From contig DAHVDE010000023.1 of NCBI GenBank assembly GCA_027313705.1, forward strand, positions 1-64,000: a stretch of DNA of 64,000 nt. Direction: 5' to 3'. The stretch's first letter is position 1; the number at the start of each line of letters is the position of its first letter. The notes under the pieces are model-generated. The model was not told the DNA's origin. It searched no databases and was given only the letters and a program-made list of their open reading frames with translations. This stretch comes from Actinomycetota bacterium (GTDB taxonomy: Bacteria; Actinomycetota; Actinomycetes; Streptosporangiales; Streptosporangiaceae). A program made the position numbers and the translations under genes. Positions 32,968 through 46,457 of this stretch are shown here, in pieces.

Positions 32968-34692
32968 ATGGCGGACTTTACTTATGACACGGTTTCACGG
33001 CCCGGCCAGCGGACGGCACGCCAGGTTGCCGACAGTTATGTCTTCGCGCTGGCTGAGCTCGATCCGCTGCTGTCGACCAGACTCGGGCTCAAGGCAGGCG
33101 AAGACCGGCTGCCCGACCTGTCGCCGGCCGGGCAGGAGGCGACCGACGAGCTTTCCCGGCGCACGCTCGCCGAGGTCGCGGCGGCCAGCACCGATGACCC
33201 GGACGACCGGCGGTGCGCCAGGCTGCTGCGCGAGCGGCTCGGAGCAGAACTCGCGTTCAGCGCGAGCGGCGAGCATTTCCGCGCCATCTCGAACCTGTTC
33301 GGCCCGCCGCAGCGCGTGCGCAACGTGTTCCTCGACATGCCGGCAGGCACGGAAGAGGACTGGGCCGCCATCGCGTCCCGGATGTCGCGAGTGCCGCAGG
33401 CCATGACCGGTTACCGTGCGACCCTCGCCGAAGGACTGAGCCGTGGCCTGATCGCGGGACCGAGGGCGGTGCGCACGGTGATCGGCCAGTATCGCGACTG
33501 GGCGGCGGCCGGAGCAGGCCAGGGGTGGTTCGCCCAGTTCGCCGCCGGAGCCGAGCAAGCGGGCGTCTCCGGTGCGCTGCGCGCCGGCCTGGACCGGGCG
33601 GCCGCGGCCGCCATCGAGGCCATCGCCGGCCTCGGTGACTGGCTGGCCGCCGGCTACCTGCCGCGTGCCGAGGGTCAGCCCGATGGTGTCGGCGCCGAGC
33701 GTTACCGCGTCTGCGCCCGCGCGTTCACCGGTGCCGACCTGGACCTGGCGCAGGCCTACGAGTACGGCTGGTCGCAATACCGCGAGCTCTCGGCGCAGAT
33801 GACGGCCCTGGCCGGGCAGATCCGGCCGGGAACAGCGGGCATGGCGGAAGCTTTCAGCTACCTGAACGAGCACGGCGAGGCCGTCGAAGGTGTGCAGGAG
33901 ATCCGCGGCCGCTTGCAGCGGATGATGGACGACGCGATCGCCGAACTCGACGGCACCTGTTTCGACATCGCGGACCCGATCAGGGTCGTAGAGGCCAGGA
34001 TCGCGCCGGCGGGCAGCGCGGCGGCACCCTACTACACGGCGCCATCACGCGGCTTCGCCAGGCCGGGCCGTACCTGGCTGCCGACACTCGGCCAGACCAG
34101 GTTCCCGCTGTGGAACCTGGTGAGCACCTGGTATCACGAAGGAGTCCCTGGACACCACCTCCAGCTCGCGCAATGGCGCTATCTGGACGACCGGCTGTCG
34201 ATCTACCAGACGAGCGCGGGCGCCGTGAGCGCGTGCGTCGAAGGCTGGGCCCTTTACGCCGAACGGCTGATGGACGAGCTCGGTTATCTGGCCGACCCTG
34301 GCAGCCGCCTCGGCTACCTGGACGCGCAGATGGCGCGGGCGATCAGGGTCATTATCGATATCGGCATGCACGTCGAAGCGAAGATCCCCGCCGATTCCCC
34401 TGTCGGCGCCGACCAGACCTGGACCCCGGACCTGGCCAGGGAATTTTTCGGCAGGCACAGCGGCCGTCCGAAGGAATTCCTTGACAGCGAGATCGTCCGC
34501 TACCTGAGCATGCCGGGCCAGGCCATCAGCTACAAGCTCGGCGAACGCGCCTGGCTGGCCGGGCGGGACGCGGCCAGGGCAGCCAAGGCGGCCAGCGGCG
34601 AGGAATTCGACCTGAAGGCCTGGCATATGGCCGCCCTTTCGCTCGGCTCGCTTGGCCTGGACGACCTGAGCGAGGAACTAGCGGTGCTCTAA
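32968..34692 (+). CDS. DUF885 family protein, putative zinc metallopeptidase
   Basis: The 574-residue protein matches DUF885 over its full length. The central motif WYHEGVPGHHLQLAQWR is a gluzincin-like HExxxH variant, and EGWALYAERLMDELGYL supplies the downstream glutamate. The C-terminal PGQAISYKLGERAWL is also typical. There is no signal peptide, so it should be cytoplasmic. It follows acuC by 45 bp on the same strand. Confidence 0.87.
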   Translation: MADFTYDTVSRPGQRTARQVADSYVFALAELDPLLSTRLGLKAGEDRLPDLSPAGQEATDELSRRTLAEVAAASTDDPDDRRCARLLRERLGAELAFSASGEHFRAISNLFGPPQRVRNVFLDMPAGTEEDWAAIASRMSRVPQAMTGYRATLAEGLSRGLIAGPRAVRTVIGQYRDWAAAGAGQGWFAQFAAGAEQAGVSGALRAGLDRAAAAAIEAIAGLGDWLAAGYLPRAEGQPDGVGAERYRVCARAFTGADLDLAQAYEYGWSQYRELSAQMTALAGQIRPGTAGMAEAFSYLNEHGEAVEGVQEIRGRLQRMMDDAIAELDGTCFDIADPIRVVEARIAPAGSAAAPYYTAPSRGFARPGRTWLPTLGQTRFPLWNLVSTWYHEGVPGHHLQLAQWRYLDDRLSIYQTSAGAVSACVEGWALYAERLMDELGYLADPGSRLGYLDAQMARAIRVIIDIGMHVEAKIPADSPVGADQTWTPDLAREFFGRHSGRPKEFLDSEIVRYLSMPGQAISYKLGERAWLAGRDAARAAKAASGEEFDLKAWHMAALSLGSLGLDDLSEELAVL

Positions 34693-34715
34693 ATCTGCCC
34701 GGCCTGATATCAGGC

Positions 34716-35045
34716 ATGTTGCCCATAGGCCGGCCACGGGCGAGGACAGCAGTCCAGGTCGAAGTGGTTCAGCTGCAGGACGGCGTTCCCGGCGGGAACG
34801 AGGAGACCTACGATTTCCTGGTTCAGACCCAAGTCGGCCTGTCTGCGGACTCAGGCATCGAAGGCAGCGACCCGCCGCGCCTCCGCGAGGCGCTCCGCAC
34901 CGCCGGACTCGGCACCGAAGGCACGGCCGCACCCTGCGCCGCCGCGCTGGCCATTTTCGAGGTAATCGCCGGCACCATAATCACCCGGACGGCCCTGGAA
35001 GGCCGGTTCAGCGTCGGGTCTGCCGCAGATCCTTATAACTTGTAG
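34716..35045 (+). CDS. Hypothetical protein
   Basis: The 109-residue protein follows the DUF885 gene by 23 bp. After an Arg-rich start it reads VQVEVVQLQDGVPGGNEETYDFLVQTQVGL, with codon choice like its neighbours, and then an Ala-rich hydrophobic stretch AAALAIFEVIAGTIITRTAL. No family is recognised. The start is uncertain because no good ribosome site is seen. It may be a relic or a chance frame. Confidence 0.4.
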   Translation: MLPIGRPRARTAVQVEVVQLQDGVPGGNEETYDFLVQTQVGLSADSGIEGSDPPRLREALRTAGLGTEGTAAPCAAALAIFEVIAGTIITRTALEGRFSVGSAADPYNL

Positions 35046-35083
35046 CCCCGTGCCATCAGGGGGAATTGCAATTCGCAGCCGAT

Positions 35084-35743
35084 TTAGGCCGAACCTGCTT
35101 CACGGGCACTCATGAGGTCGGCGATCTGCCTGGCCCCAATGGCCGGCTCGCCGCGCAGCGCCGCGATCACGCCGGCGCGGTCTTGCACCGACCGGTTCTG
35201 ACTCAGCTTTTCCTTGGCCTCGACCTGCTCGATGAGCAACTCGACGCCGACGATCGCGCGCAACTGGCCTTCGATGAACTTCTCCGGCGCGTCGGTGACC
35301 CGCCACCGGTCCGTGCGACCGTCCTCGTGCCGCTCGGTGAGCCTGGTCACGATCTCCCTGCACCAGCGCGGGTCCTGATGGAACCGCACCTCGCCGGTGA
35401 AGTGCACCGTCGTGTAGTTCCAGGTCGGCACCACCCGTCCGTGCTCCTTCTTGCTCTGGTACCACGACGGCGACACGTACGCCTGCGGTCCGCCGACGAT
35501 CGCCAGCGCCTTTGCCCCCGGCTGCGCTGTCCGCCACTGCGGGTTGTTCAGCGCCACGTGCCCGAGCAGCCTGCCGTAGCCCGCGCCGTTACCCGTCTCT
35601 GCCAGGTCCCAGATGACCGGCAGCAAGGTGGCCACCGGCCTGCTCCCGTCGAACGTCACCAGGTCAGCGGAACCGGCCAGGTCAACAAAAGCGGCAATCT
35701 TAGTCAGGTCACCATCGGCGGCGAAATGCGCGGGAGTGTACAT
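35084..35743 (-). CDS. PaiB-like FMN-binding transcriptional regulator
   Basis: The 219-residue protein matches PaiB throughout: YTPAHFAADGD at the N-terminus, GHVALNNPQWR, YVSPSWYQSKKEHGRVVPTWNY (FMN-binding region) and EVRFHQDPRWCREIVTRLTERHE. PaiB proteins have a split-barrel flavin fold and were linked to negative control of sporulation and protease genes in Bacillus. It is convergent with the hypothetical gene at 35045. Confidence 0.88.
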   Translation of the reverse strand: MYTPAHFAADGDLTKIAAFVDLAGSADLVTFDGSRPVATLLPVIWDLAETGNGAGYGRLLGHVALNNPQWRTAQPGAKALAIVGGPQAYVSPSWYQSKKEHGRVVPTWNYTTVHFTGEVRFHQDPRWCREIVTRLTERHEDGRTDRWRVTDAPEKFIEGQLRAIVGVELLIEQVEAKEKLSQNRSVQDRAGVIAALRGEPAIGARQIADLMSAREAGSA

Positions 35744-35848
35744 AGCACCAGGCTAACGGCTGGATCGGCGAAGCGGTCATGTCCGCCGGCAGGCATAGTC
35801 GAGGCGGAACCGGGGAGTAGTTGACTAAGACTGGAGACGGGGGGATCC

Positions 35849-36061
35849 ATGAGAGCGCTAGTCGGGGATGAACTCACGGTCAAGGGCCGCCACCAGGGCG
35901 ATGTCGACCGGCACGGGGAGATCATCGAGGTGCACGGCGACGAGGGCAATCCGCCGTACCTGGTCCACTGGCAAGACGGGCACGAGAGCGTGTTCTTCCC
36001 TTCTGCCGACACGATTGTCGCGAAGCACCGCCCGGCCGGCAAACGGCAAGCCAGGAAGTAG
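35849..36061 (+). CDS. DUF1918 domain protein
   Basis: The 70-residue basic protein has the DUF1918 pattern: VGDELTVKGRHQGDVDRHGEIIEVHG, then PPYLVHWQDGHESVFFPS and a Lys/Arg tail. The fold is a small SH3-like barrel. The family is common in actinobacteria and often sits with stress genes, as here with DUF2267 and a baeRF protein 13 bp downstream. The function is unknown. GGGG precedes the ATG. Confidence 0.85.
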   Translation: MRALVGDELTVKGRHQGDVDRHGEIIEVHGDEGNPPYLVHWQDGHESVFFPSADTIVAKHRPAGKRQARK

Positions 36062-36074
36062 CGGAGGACGCGTC

Positions 36075-36530
36075 ATGTCACGTACTGGAGTGGACAGTCT
36101 CGACCGCAGTATCGACACGACGAACCAGTGGCTGAGCGACGTCGCGAGCGGCTTCGACACCCAAGACAGGCGGATGGCCTACAAGGTCACCAGGTCATGG
36201 CTGCACACGCTGCGGGACAGGCTGCCCGTGCCGGTCGCCGCGCACCTGGCTGCCCAGCTGCCGGAACTGCTGCGTGGCGTCTTTTACGAGGGCTGGAATC
36301 CGAGCAAGGTGCCCGTCAAGTACAGCAAGGACGAGTACCTGGACAGGTTCGCTCAAGACGCCCAGGTACACAAGGCGGATGCGCTGGACGCCGGCCAGCT
36401 GGTGACGGCTGCCCTGCGCAAGCACCTCTCACCAGGAGTAGTCAGCGAGGCCTTCGGCGTACTTCCCGCCGACATCAGGGAAATGCTCGACCAGCCGGCC
36501 GGCACGAGCGCTGGCGGGAGCAGATCGTGA
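36075..36530 (+). CDS. DUF2267 domain protein
   Basis: The 151-residue protein has the DUF2267 two-fold helical pattern: YKVTRSWLHTLRDRLPVPVAAHLAAQLPELLRGVFYEGWNPS, later FAQDAQVHKADALDAGQLVTAAL and LPADIREMLDQ. The start follows GGAGGACGCGTC. It is coupled by GTGA to the baeRF gene. DUF2267 proteins recur near universal stress and dormancy genes in actinobacteria; their role is unknown. Confidence 0.83.
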   Translation: MSRTGVDSLDRSIDTTNQWLSDVASGFDTQDRRMAYKVTRSWLHTLRDRLPVPVAAHLAAQLPELLRGVFYEGWNPSKVPVKYSKDEYLDRFAQDAQVHKADALDAGQLVTAALRKHLSPGVVSEAFGVLPADIREMLDQPAGTSAGGSRS

Positions 36531-37613
36531 CGACGGTGGCCCAAGCCGTTGCCCTTCGCGACCGGCGCGCCACCCGCACGGCCGTCATCTCGCTGTACCT
36601 GAACATCCCGCTTGACCTGGCCGAGCATCGCGGCTTGGCGACCAGGGCACGCGAGCTCGTGAAGGCGGCGGGCGGCGACCGGTCGCCTGCCGACATTGAG
36701 GCGGTCGCAGCGGCGGTCACGGCGGGTGCCAAGGACTGGCTCGGCCACACCATGGCGATCTTCGCCAGCGGCGAGCTCGGCCTGCTCGAGGTGATCAGTC
36801 TCCCCGGCCATGGGCCTGACCTGGCCACCCAGGACCGTGCCGTGGTGAGCGATAAACCTTACATCAGGCCGCTACTCGCAGCCGAGCAGCGAAATCCGCC
36901 TTACCAGGTGGCGGTGATCGACACCAGGCACGCCTGGCTGCTTGGCGTGGCCGACGACGAGATCGACACGCTGGCCGAGCGTACCGACCGCAGCGTGCCG
37001 AGCCCTAAGTTCGCCGGCTGGTACGGGCTCGAGGGATACCGGATGGAACAGCGGATCATGGAGTTGTCCAAGAAGCACTACCGCGACACGATCAGCGTGC
37101 TCGCGGAGCTGACATCTCCGCCGCTGGTACTTGGCGGGCAAGAGATGCAGGTCAGTCATTTCGCCCAGATGCTGCCACCGCCGGTCAAGGACCGGGTGGC
37201 GGGCAGCTTCCGGGTCGACCTGCAAACCGCCACCCCGGCCAGGGTTCGCGAGCTGTCCGCGCCGGTGATCGCCGACTGGGCCGACGCGAACGAGGCTAAG
37301 CTAGTCAACGACGTGCTCACCGAGCCGCCTGGCATCGCGGTGACCACCAACCTGGATCAGTGCGTCACTGCCGTGCGATCACGCGCCGTGGCCCAGCTTG
37401 TGCTTGCCGACGACCAGGCAATACCCGGCCTGGTCTGCACCGACTGCGGTGCGATCACGATCGGCGCGGCGCCGGCTGGCTGTGGCTGCCCGGACCCTGC
37501 GTCAGCTGGCCGCCAGGTTCCCGACGTACTCGACGAACTGGCCAGCCAGGCGCTCGACGGCGGAAGCGTGGTCACGGCCGTCAGGGACGCGCCGTTCGCG
37601 GCGGCAGCCAGGC

Positions 37614-40658
<3,045 letters not shown>

Positions 40659-40691
40659 GATCAATGCCTCCATTCGCCGCAGGCACCCTAC

Positions 40692-40709
40692 GATACCCGC
40701 AGGGGTATC
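40692..40709. promoter_or_regulatory. Perfect CsoR/CstR-type palindromic operator
   Basis: GATACCC-GCAG-GGGTATC is a perfect 7-bp inverted repeat with a 4-base centre, matching the CsoR-family consensus. It lies 34 bp upstream of the thioredoxin ATG and just after the end of the MauE-like gene, so it should control the thioredoxin, repressor and ATPase genes. Confidence 0.75.
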
Positions 40710-40742
40710 AACCTCGGCCGGGGCGGGGACATTCCCGCGACT

Positions 40743-41324
40743 TCAGCGGCCTGGACCGGTCACCGTCGCGGGCGAGAACAAGTACGCCAGGTCGTCCCAG
40801 CGAGCGAAAAGCAGCGCGGCGACCAGTCCGCCCGCCAAGGCGAGCAGCGATCCGGGCGCCGACGGCCTGGCACTGGCGAACGGAACGCAGGCCAGCCCGG
40901 CTAGCAGCACTACCAGCAAGGACACGTTGCGTATCAGGTGCGAGGGGCCAAGCGGCCGGCCGGCCCTGGCGCCGAAGCAGGCACAGGTGGCGGTGATGCC
41001 GCGGCGCAAGACGACAGTCACGCCCGCCGCAAGCACCGCCGTGAGGACGCAGGCAAGGGCGAGCGCCAGACCGGCCGCGGCCATCACGCCGGCCAGACCG
41101 GCCACGACAAGCGCCACTGCGAAGGCAGCCGCGACGGCGACGATCGCCTCGCCGGTCACGAGCAGGACCGCGGCGCCGGGGAGTGCCCGCTCGCTCAGCA
41201 AGGTGGTGTCCCGCAGGCTGGCAAGATAATCCAGGTACGCGGCGCGGCCACGCAACTTGCTGACGGACGAGACGGCGAAAACACCTAAGGCGGTGCCAAG
41301 CACGGCAAGCACGAACTCAGTCAT
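40743..41324 (-). CDS. Second MauE-like redox membrane protein
   Basis: The 193-residue protein has five or so membrane helices and the MauE cysteine motif CACFGARAG in a cytosolic or interfacial loop. VSSVSKLRGRAAYLDYLASL is the family's N-terminal loop. Unlike the first copy at 26402-27064 it has no Cys-rich partner. It sits between glycerate kinase and thioredoxin genes, which suggests membrane transfer of reducing equivalents. It starts nine bases after the kinase stop. Confidence 0.78.
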   Translation of the reverse strand: MTEFVLAVLGTALGVFAVSSVSKLRGRAAYLDYLASLRDTTLLSERALPGAAVLLVTGEAIVAVAAAFAVALVVAGLAGVMAAAGLALALACVLTAVLAAGVTVVLRRGITATCACFGARAGRPLGPSHLIRNVSLLVVLLAGLACVPFASARPSAPGSLLALAGGLVAALLFARWDDLAYLFSPATVTGPGR

Positions 41325-41333
41325 CCAACCAGT

Positions 41334-42497
41334 CTAATTACTCCCGATCCATTTACTCCCGATCCATTTACTCCCGATCCATTTACTCCCGATCAGTGCG
41401 CCTGCCTGGCGAAGCAGGTCACCTGCCCTGGCCATGCTGGCGGCCTGATCGGGCGCGAGGTCCGCAAGCGCGTAGCCCGCCGCGAACCCGGCCTCGGCAA
41501 GCCGCTGCCTGGTCAGCAGCAACTGGCCGGCCACGGCGATGACGGGAACGCCGCGCCTGGCCGCGGCCCTGGCCACGCCGACCGGCGCCTTGCCCCGAAG
41601 CGACTGCTCGTCCATGCTGCCCTCGCCGGTAATCACCAGGTCGGCCCCGGCAAGTGCCGCATCGAACCCGATCAGGTCAAGCACTAGGTCAACGCCTGGC
41701 ACCAGCCTGGCACCGAGATAGGCGAGCGCCGCGAACCCGGTACCGCCGGCCGCGCCCGCCCCAGGCAGGTCCGCGCAGCGGCGACCGGTCGCCGCCGCCG
41801 TGAGCTCGGCCCACCTGGTCAGCGCGCGGTCAAGCATCGCCACCTGCGCACCTGTGGCGCCCTTCTGCGGCCCGAAAACCGCCGCCGCCCCGGCCGGCCC
41901 GAGCAGCGGGTTGTCGACATCGCTGGCGACCAGGACTTCGCACCGGCGCCCGGCTGGGCGCAGCCGCGGGTCGAGTCCCGCAACATCCACCGCCGCCAGT
42001 CGCGCGAGCGCCGCTCCGCCGCGCCCGATTTCCGCGCCGTCGCCGCCGGTCAGCCGGACACCGAGCGCCTGGACCAGGCCGGCGCCGCCGTCGGTGCTCG
42101 CGCTGCCGCCGATGCCGAGCACGACCGTCGAGGCGCCGTGGTCGAGCGCGGCGCGGATCACCTGCCCGACGCCATAGGTCGATGCGGTCAGCGGCGCCTT
42201 CGCTCCTGGCAGCAGCCGCAAGCCTGCTACCTGTGCCAGTTCGACCACGGCGGCCCCGGCCAGGAAAGCGAACCCTGACCTGACCGGCTCGCCGACCGGG
42301 CCTTCTGCCTCGCAGGGCACCAGTTCGTAGCCGGCCGACAGGGCGGCGGCGACGGTGCCTTCCCCGCCGTCGGCCACGGGCAGCCGCACTGCCTCGATGT
42401 CCGGCCTGACGTCGGCCAGCCCGGCCGCGATCTGCGCCGCAGCCTCAGCCGCCGTCGCGCTCCCCTTGAACTTGTCAGGCGCGACGAGTACCCGCAT
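41334..42497 (-). CDS. Glycerate kinase (GlxK/GarK family)
   Basis: The 387-residue protein begins VLVAPDKFKGSATAAEAAAQI and has LPVADGGEGTVAA, STYGVGQVIRAAL, GIGGSASTDGGAGLVQALG and ITGEGSMDEQSLRGKAP, the signatures of glycerate 2-kinase. The enzyme feeds glycerate into glycolysis. Its C-terminus is a fourfold GSKWI repeat encoded by a 15-bp tandem repeat (41338-41394). It begins four bases after the MshC-like gene. Confidence 0.92.
   Translation of the reverse strand: MRVLVAPDKFKGSATAAEAAAQIAAGLADVRPDIEAVRLPVADGGEGTVAAALSAGYELVPCEAEGPVGEPVRSGFAFLAGAAVVELAQVAGLRLLPGAKAPLTASTYGVGQVIRAALDHGASTVVLGIGGSASTDGGAGLVQALGVRLTGGDGAEIGRGGAALARLAAVDVAGLDPRLRPAGRRCEVLVASDVDNPLLGPAGAAAVFGPQKGATGAQVAMLDRALTRWAELTAAATGRRCADLPGAGAAGGTGFAALAYLGARLVPGVDLVLDLIGFDAALAGADLVITGEGSMDEQSLRGKAPVGVARAAARRGVPVIAVAGQLLLTRQRLAEAGFAAGYALADLAPDQAASMARAGDLLRQAGALIGSKWIGSKWIGSKWIGSN
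41338..41394. repeat. 15-bp tandem repeat at the 3' end of the glycerate kinase gene
   Basis: Nearly four units of ttactcccgatccat encode IGSKW repeats on the minus strand, ending GSN and TAG. The unit keeps the frame. It is the second 15-bp in-frame repeat within 2.4 kb. Confidence 0.9.
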
Positions 42498-42500
42498 TGG

Positions 42501-43628
42501 CTATTCGCCGAGTCCCAGGGTCGCTATCAGGCCGCGCGCCGCCGCGCCGCCAGCCTCTTCCGCGAGGTCGAGCGCGGCGCTCACGTTCAGCCCGGCGCAC
42601 AGCGCATCGGACACCGCTTCTGACGCCGCCTGCGCCGCCGCAGCCGAACCCCCGCGGCGGCCGGCGGCGCGGAAGAGCCGCTCCAGCCGCCCCGTCGCCG
42701 CCTCCAGTTCACCGGCCGAGTAATCCCAGCCCGCCGACCAGGGCCGGTCGATCAGGCAGAGCCGCAGCGCGGCCGGAGCGTAGTTCTCGAGCACGTCGCT
42801 GACCAGCACCAGGTTGCCGGTCGATTTCGCCATCTTCGCCCCGTTCAGCCGGACCACGCCGACGCCAAACCTGGTCCGCGCGAACGGCCGGACACCGCTG
42901 ACCGCCTCGGCCATCGCGACCTGATACGCATGGTGCGGGAACCGCAGGTCATCGCCGCCGCTGAGCACGTCCACGGCCAGCCCGAGCACGGAGAGCGACA
43001 TGGCCGCGCACTCCGCGTGCCAGCCAGGCCGCCCGGTACCCCACGGCGAGGGCCAGCCGGGCTCCCCTGGCCGCGACCGCTGCCAGACCGCCACGTCAAG
43101 CGGGTCGTCCTGGGCGGGATTATCGAGCCTGGCCCCATACTCGGCCGCTAGTTTCCCGGCCTCATCCCGGTCAAGCCCGGCCCGTTCGGCGACGGCGGCA
43201 CCGCGGAAGTACACCGTGCCGTCGCGCAGGTAAGCCGTCCCTGTTCGCAGCAGAGCCGAAGCCAGCCTGATCACCTGCCCGACGTTCCGCCTCGCGCGCG
43301 GCGCGAACTGCGGTTCGCGTACCGCAAGCGCGCTCATGTCCTGGTCGAACCTGAACTGCTGCACAGAAGCGAACGCGTCGAACGCAGACCCGGACCGCTC
43401 AGCGGCCGCGAACAGCACGTCATCCACGTCGGTGACGTTCCTGCACAGCTGCGAGCTGACCCCGATCGAGCCGAGCACGCGGGTCAGCACGTCAACCCAG
43501 ACGAAGGTGGCCGCGTGACCGAGATGCGTGACGTCGTAAGGGGTGATACCGCAACAGTAGATCCGCGCCCGGTCAACCACCGGCAGGTGACTGTCGCCAA
43601 GCCGCAGCACGGCCGTCTTCTCGCTCAT
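42501..43628 (-). CDS. Cysteinyl-tRNA synthetase-like / MshC-like ligase
   Basis: The 375-residue class I ligase resembles MshC, which joins cysteine to GlcN-inositol in mycothiol synthesis, and the catalytic core of Cys[17 protein letters not shown] contains the first zinc cysteine and the HIGH motif, [10 protein letters not shown] follows, [10 protein letters not shown] has the second cysteine, FPHHAYQVA the zinc histidine (the CysRS glutamate is missing), and KMAKSTG is the KMSKS loop. There is no anticodon domain. The PP-cluster neighbours suggest a second, specialised copy. The start is the Met of MSEKTAV; it is divergent from pgi. Confidence 0.8.
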   Translation of the reverse strand: MSEKTAVLRLGDSHLPVVDRARIYCCGITPYDVTHLGHAATFVWVDVLTRVLGSIGVSSQLCRNVTDVDDVLFAAAERSGSAFDAFASVQQFRFDQDMSALAVREPQFAPRARRNVGQVIRLASALLRTGTAYLRDGTVYFRGAAVAERAGLDRDEAGKLAAEYGARLDNPAQDDPLDVAVWQRSRPGEPGWPSPWGTGRPGWHAECAAMSLSVLGLAVDVLSGGDDLRFPHHAYQVAMAEAVSGVRPFARTRFGVGVVRLNGAKMAKSTGNLVLVSDVLENYAPAALRLCLIDRPWSAGWDYSAGELEAATGRLERLFRAAGRRGGSAAAAQAASEAVSDALCAGLNVSAALDLAEEAGGAAARGLIATLGLGE

Positions 43629-43709
43629 AACACGAGTATCTGTGTTGGCGGTGTCGCAAAGCGCGCTAGGGTCGCGAACGGATACTTGCGAAGCGAGGGG
43701 ACGAGCGAA

Positions 43710-45353
43710 GTGAGCACACCGCTGCGCAGCCGGCCCGCCTGGGCCGCGCTCGCCGAGCATCACGGCAAGATCAAGGATCTGCACCTGCGTGACCTGTTCG
43801 CCGCCGACCCGCTGCGTGGCGAGCGCCTGACCGCCGAGGCGGAGGACGCGGGTCTCTTTCTCGACTACTCGAAGAACCTGATCACCGAGGAAACGCTGGC
43901 GCTGCTCTTCGAGCTGGCCAGCCAGTCTGGCCTGGCCGACCGGATCGAGGCCATGTTCACCGGCCAGCACATCAATGTCACCGAGGACCGGGCCGTCCTG
44001 CACGTGGCCCTGCGGATGCCGAAGGGCACCAGCCTGATCGTGGACGGCACAGACGTCGTAGCGCAAGTGCACGAGGTGCTCGAGGCGATGGCCGCCTTCG
44101 CGACGAAGATCAGGTCAGGCGAGTGGCGCGGGTTTACCGGCGAGCCGATCACCGCGATCGTCAACATCGGCATCGGGGGCTCGGATCTCGGCCCGGTCAT
44201 GGCCTACGAGGCGCTCCGCGCCTACTCCGACCGCAGCCGCACCTTCAGGTTCGTCTCGAACGTGGACCCTACGGACTTCGCCGAGGCCACCGGTGACCTG
44301 GACCCGGCCAAGACCTTGTTCATCGTCTCCTCCAAGACCTTCACCACGCTCGAGACGCTCAGCAACGCGCGCAGCGCCCGCGACTGGATCGTCGGTGCGC
44401 TCGGCGACGAGGCGGCGGTCGCGCGGCACTTCGCCGCAGTGTCGACCAACGCGGAGAAGGTCGCTGCGTTCGGTATCGATACCGCCAATATGTTCGGCTT
44501 CTGGGATTGGGTTGGTGGCCGCTACTCGATGGACTCGGCCATCGGCCTGTCCACGATGATCGCGATCGGTCCCGAGCGGTTCGCCGAGCTGCTGGCCGGC
44601 TTCCACGCCATGGACCAGCATTTCCGCACCGCACCGCTGGCCGGCAACTTGCCGGCGCTGATGGGCCTGCTCCAGGTGTGGTACGTCGGATTCTTCGGCG
44701 TCAAGAGCATCGGCGTGATGCCCTACGAGCAGTACCTGAAGCGGTTCCCCGCATACTTGCAGCAGCTCACCATGGAATCCAACGGCAAGCACGTCACCCT
44801 GGACGGCACGCACGTCGATTACGGCACCGGCCCGGTGTTCTGGGGCGAGCCTGGCACCAACGGCCAGCACAGTTTCTACCAGTTGCTGCACCAGGGCACC
44901 GAACTTATCCCCGTCGACCTGATCGGCTTCGGCACCTCGCTCAACCCGATCAGGGACCAGCATGACCTGCTCACCTCCAACGTCTTCGCGCAAGCTCAGG
45001 CGCTCGGCTTCGGCAAGACCCTTGAGCAGGTGCTGGCCGAAGGCACGCCGCCGCAGGTCGCGCCGCACAAGGTGATGGAAGGCAACCGGCCGAGCAACGT
45101 GCTCCTGGCGCAGATCCTGACTCCCCGCCTGCTCGGCTCCCTGGTCGCGCTATACGAGCACGCGGTATTCACGGCAGGCACGATCTGGGGCATCGACTCC
45201 TTCGATCAGTGGGGAGTCGAGCTAGGCAAGGCACTCGCGGCGGCGATCGGTCCCGAGCTGACCAGCGAGGCCGAGCCAGAGCTTCATCATGATTCGTCAA
45301 CGAACGCCCTGATCAGGCGTTACCGCAAGATCAAAGGAGTATCAGAAAGATGA
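43710..45353 (+). CDS. pgi: Glucose-6-phosphate isomerase
   Basis: The 547-residue protein matches PGI throughout: [52 protein letters not shown] (signature), [12 protein letters not shown] and [10 protein letters not shown] near the end with the catalytic lysine. It interconverts glucose 6-phosphate and fructose 6-phosphate. The GTG start follows GCGAGGGGACG; the upstream frame is open but non-coding in character. Its stop overlaps the gnd ATG by four bases. Confidence 0.95.
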   Translation: MSTPLRSRPAWAALAEHHGKIKDLHLRDLFAADPLRGERLTAEAEDAGLFLDYSKNLITEETLALLFELASQSGLADRIEAMFTGQHINVTEDRAVLHVALRMPKGTSLIVDGTDVVAQVHEVLEAMAAFATKIRSGEWRGFTGEPITAIVNIGIGGSDLGPVMAYEALRAYSDRSRTFRFVSNVDPTDFAEATGDLDPAKTLFIVSSKTFTTLETLSNARSARDWIVGALGDEAAVARHFAAVSTNAEKVAAFGIDTANMFGFWDWVGGRYSMDSAIGLSTMIAIGPERFAELLAGFHAMDQHFRTAPLAGNLPALMGLLQVWYVGFFGVKSIGVMPYEQYLKRFPAYLQQLTMESNGKHVTLDGTHVDYGTGPVFWGEPGTNGQHSFYQLLHQGTELIPVDLIGFGTSLNPIRDQHDLLTSNVFAQAQALGFGKTLEQVLAEGTPPQVAPHKVMEGNRPSNVLLAQILTPRLLGSLVALYEHAVFTAGTIWGIDSFDQWGVELGKALAAAIGPELTSEAEPELHHDSSTNALIRRYRKIKGVSER

Positions 45354-46390
45354 CCACGGAGCACCCGATGCAGCTAGGCATGGTCGGTCTCGGGCGCATG
45401 GGGGCGAACCTGGTCCGCAGGCTCATGCGGGACGGTCATGACTGCGTCGTCTACGACGTCAACTCCGCCGCCGTCGACGCACTCGTCGCCGAGGGCGCAA
45501 CCGGCGCGAGCGATCTCGATGACTTCGTCGCCAAACTGGAGCCACCGCGCACCGCCTGGCTGATGCTGCCCGCGGCGATCACCGGCCGTACCCTGGACCA
45601 CCTGGCCTCGATGCTCGACCGCGGCGACACGGTCATCGACGGCGGCAACAGCTACTACCGCGACGACATCGCCCGCGCGAAGGCACTGCGCCCCAAGGGC
45701 ATCCATTACCTGGACTGCGGCACCTCGGGCGGCGTCTGGGGCCTGGAACGCGGCTACTGCCTGATGATCGGCGGTGACGACGAGGCGGTGACCAGGCTCG
45801 ACCCCATCTTCAAGACCATCGCGCCAGGCAAGGGCGACGTCGAGGACACTCCAGGCCGTCAGCCGGGCGGCACCGCCGCTGAAGGCTACCTGCACTGCGG
45901 TCAGGCCGGGGCCGGCCACTTCGTCAAGATGGTGCACAACGGCATCGAGTACGGCATGATGGCCGCGATCGCCGAGGGCCTGTCGATCATCAAGCACGCC
46001 AACGCCGGCCTGGAAGAGACCGAGACCGACGCCGAGACGACCCCGCTGACCGACCCGCAGGCCTACCAGTACAACATTCCCGTCCCCGAGGTGGCCGAGG
46101 TCTGGCGCCGGGGCTCGGTGGTCAGTTCCTGGCTGGTCGACCTGACCGCGTCGGCCCTGGCCAAGTCACCAGACCTGAGCGAGTTCGCCGGGCACGTCTC
46201 CGACTCAGGCGAAGGCCGCTGGACCGTGCTCGCCGCCGTCGAAGAGGGCGTGCCGGCGCCAGTCATCACCTCATCGCTCTATCAGCGGTTCGAGTCGCGC
46301 GGCCTGGGCGAGTTCACCGACAAGCTGCTTTCCGCGATGCGCAGCGAGTTCGGCGGTCACGCGGAAAAGTCCGAGACGAAGATCCGGTAA
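45350..46390 (+). CDS. gnd: 6-phosphogluconate dehydrogenase, short (NAD-type) form
   Basis: The 346-residue protein is the short decarboxylating form. It has [17 protein letters not shown] (dinucleotide fold), [35 protein letters not shown] and [15 protein letters not shown] with the catalytic lysine. An insert [18 protein letters not shown] sits before HCG. Long NADP forms are about 470 residues. It is coupled to pgi and acts with zwf, encoded 0.8 kb downstream, in the oxidative pentose phosphate path. Confidence 0.93.
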   Translation: MTTEHPMQLGMVGLGRMGANLVRRLMRDGHDCVVYDVNSAAVDALVAEGATGASDLDDFVAKLEPPRTAWLMLPAAITGRTLDHLASMLDRGDTVIDGGNSYYRDDIARAKALRPKGIHYLDCGTSGGVWGLERGYCLMIGGDDEAVTRLDPIFKTIAPGKGDVEDTPGRQPGGTAAEGYLHCGQAGAGHFVKMVHNGIEYGMMAAIAEGLSIIKHANAGLEETETDAETTPLTDPQAYQYNIPVPEVAEVWRRGSVVSSWLVDLTASALAKSPDLSEFAGHVSDSGEGRWTVLAAVEEGVPAPVITSSLYQRFESRGLGEFTDKLLSAMRSEFGGHAEKSETKIR

Positions 46391-46457
46391 GGAAACTCCT
46401 CGAACTTGGGCGTGCTGTACTCGCCGGTCAGGGCGCAGCGACGAGCCGAGCAGCGCA

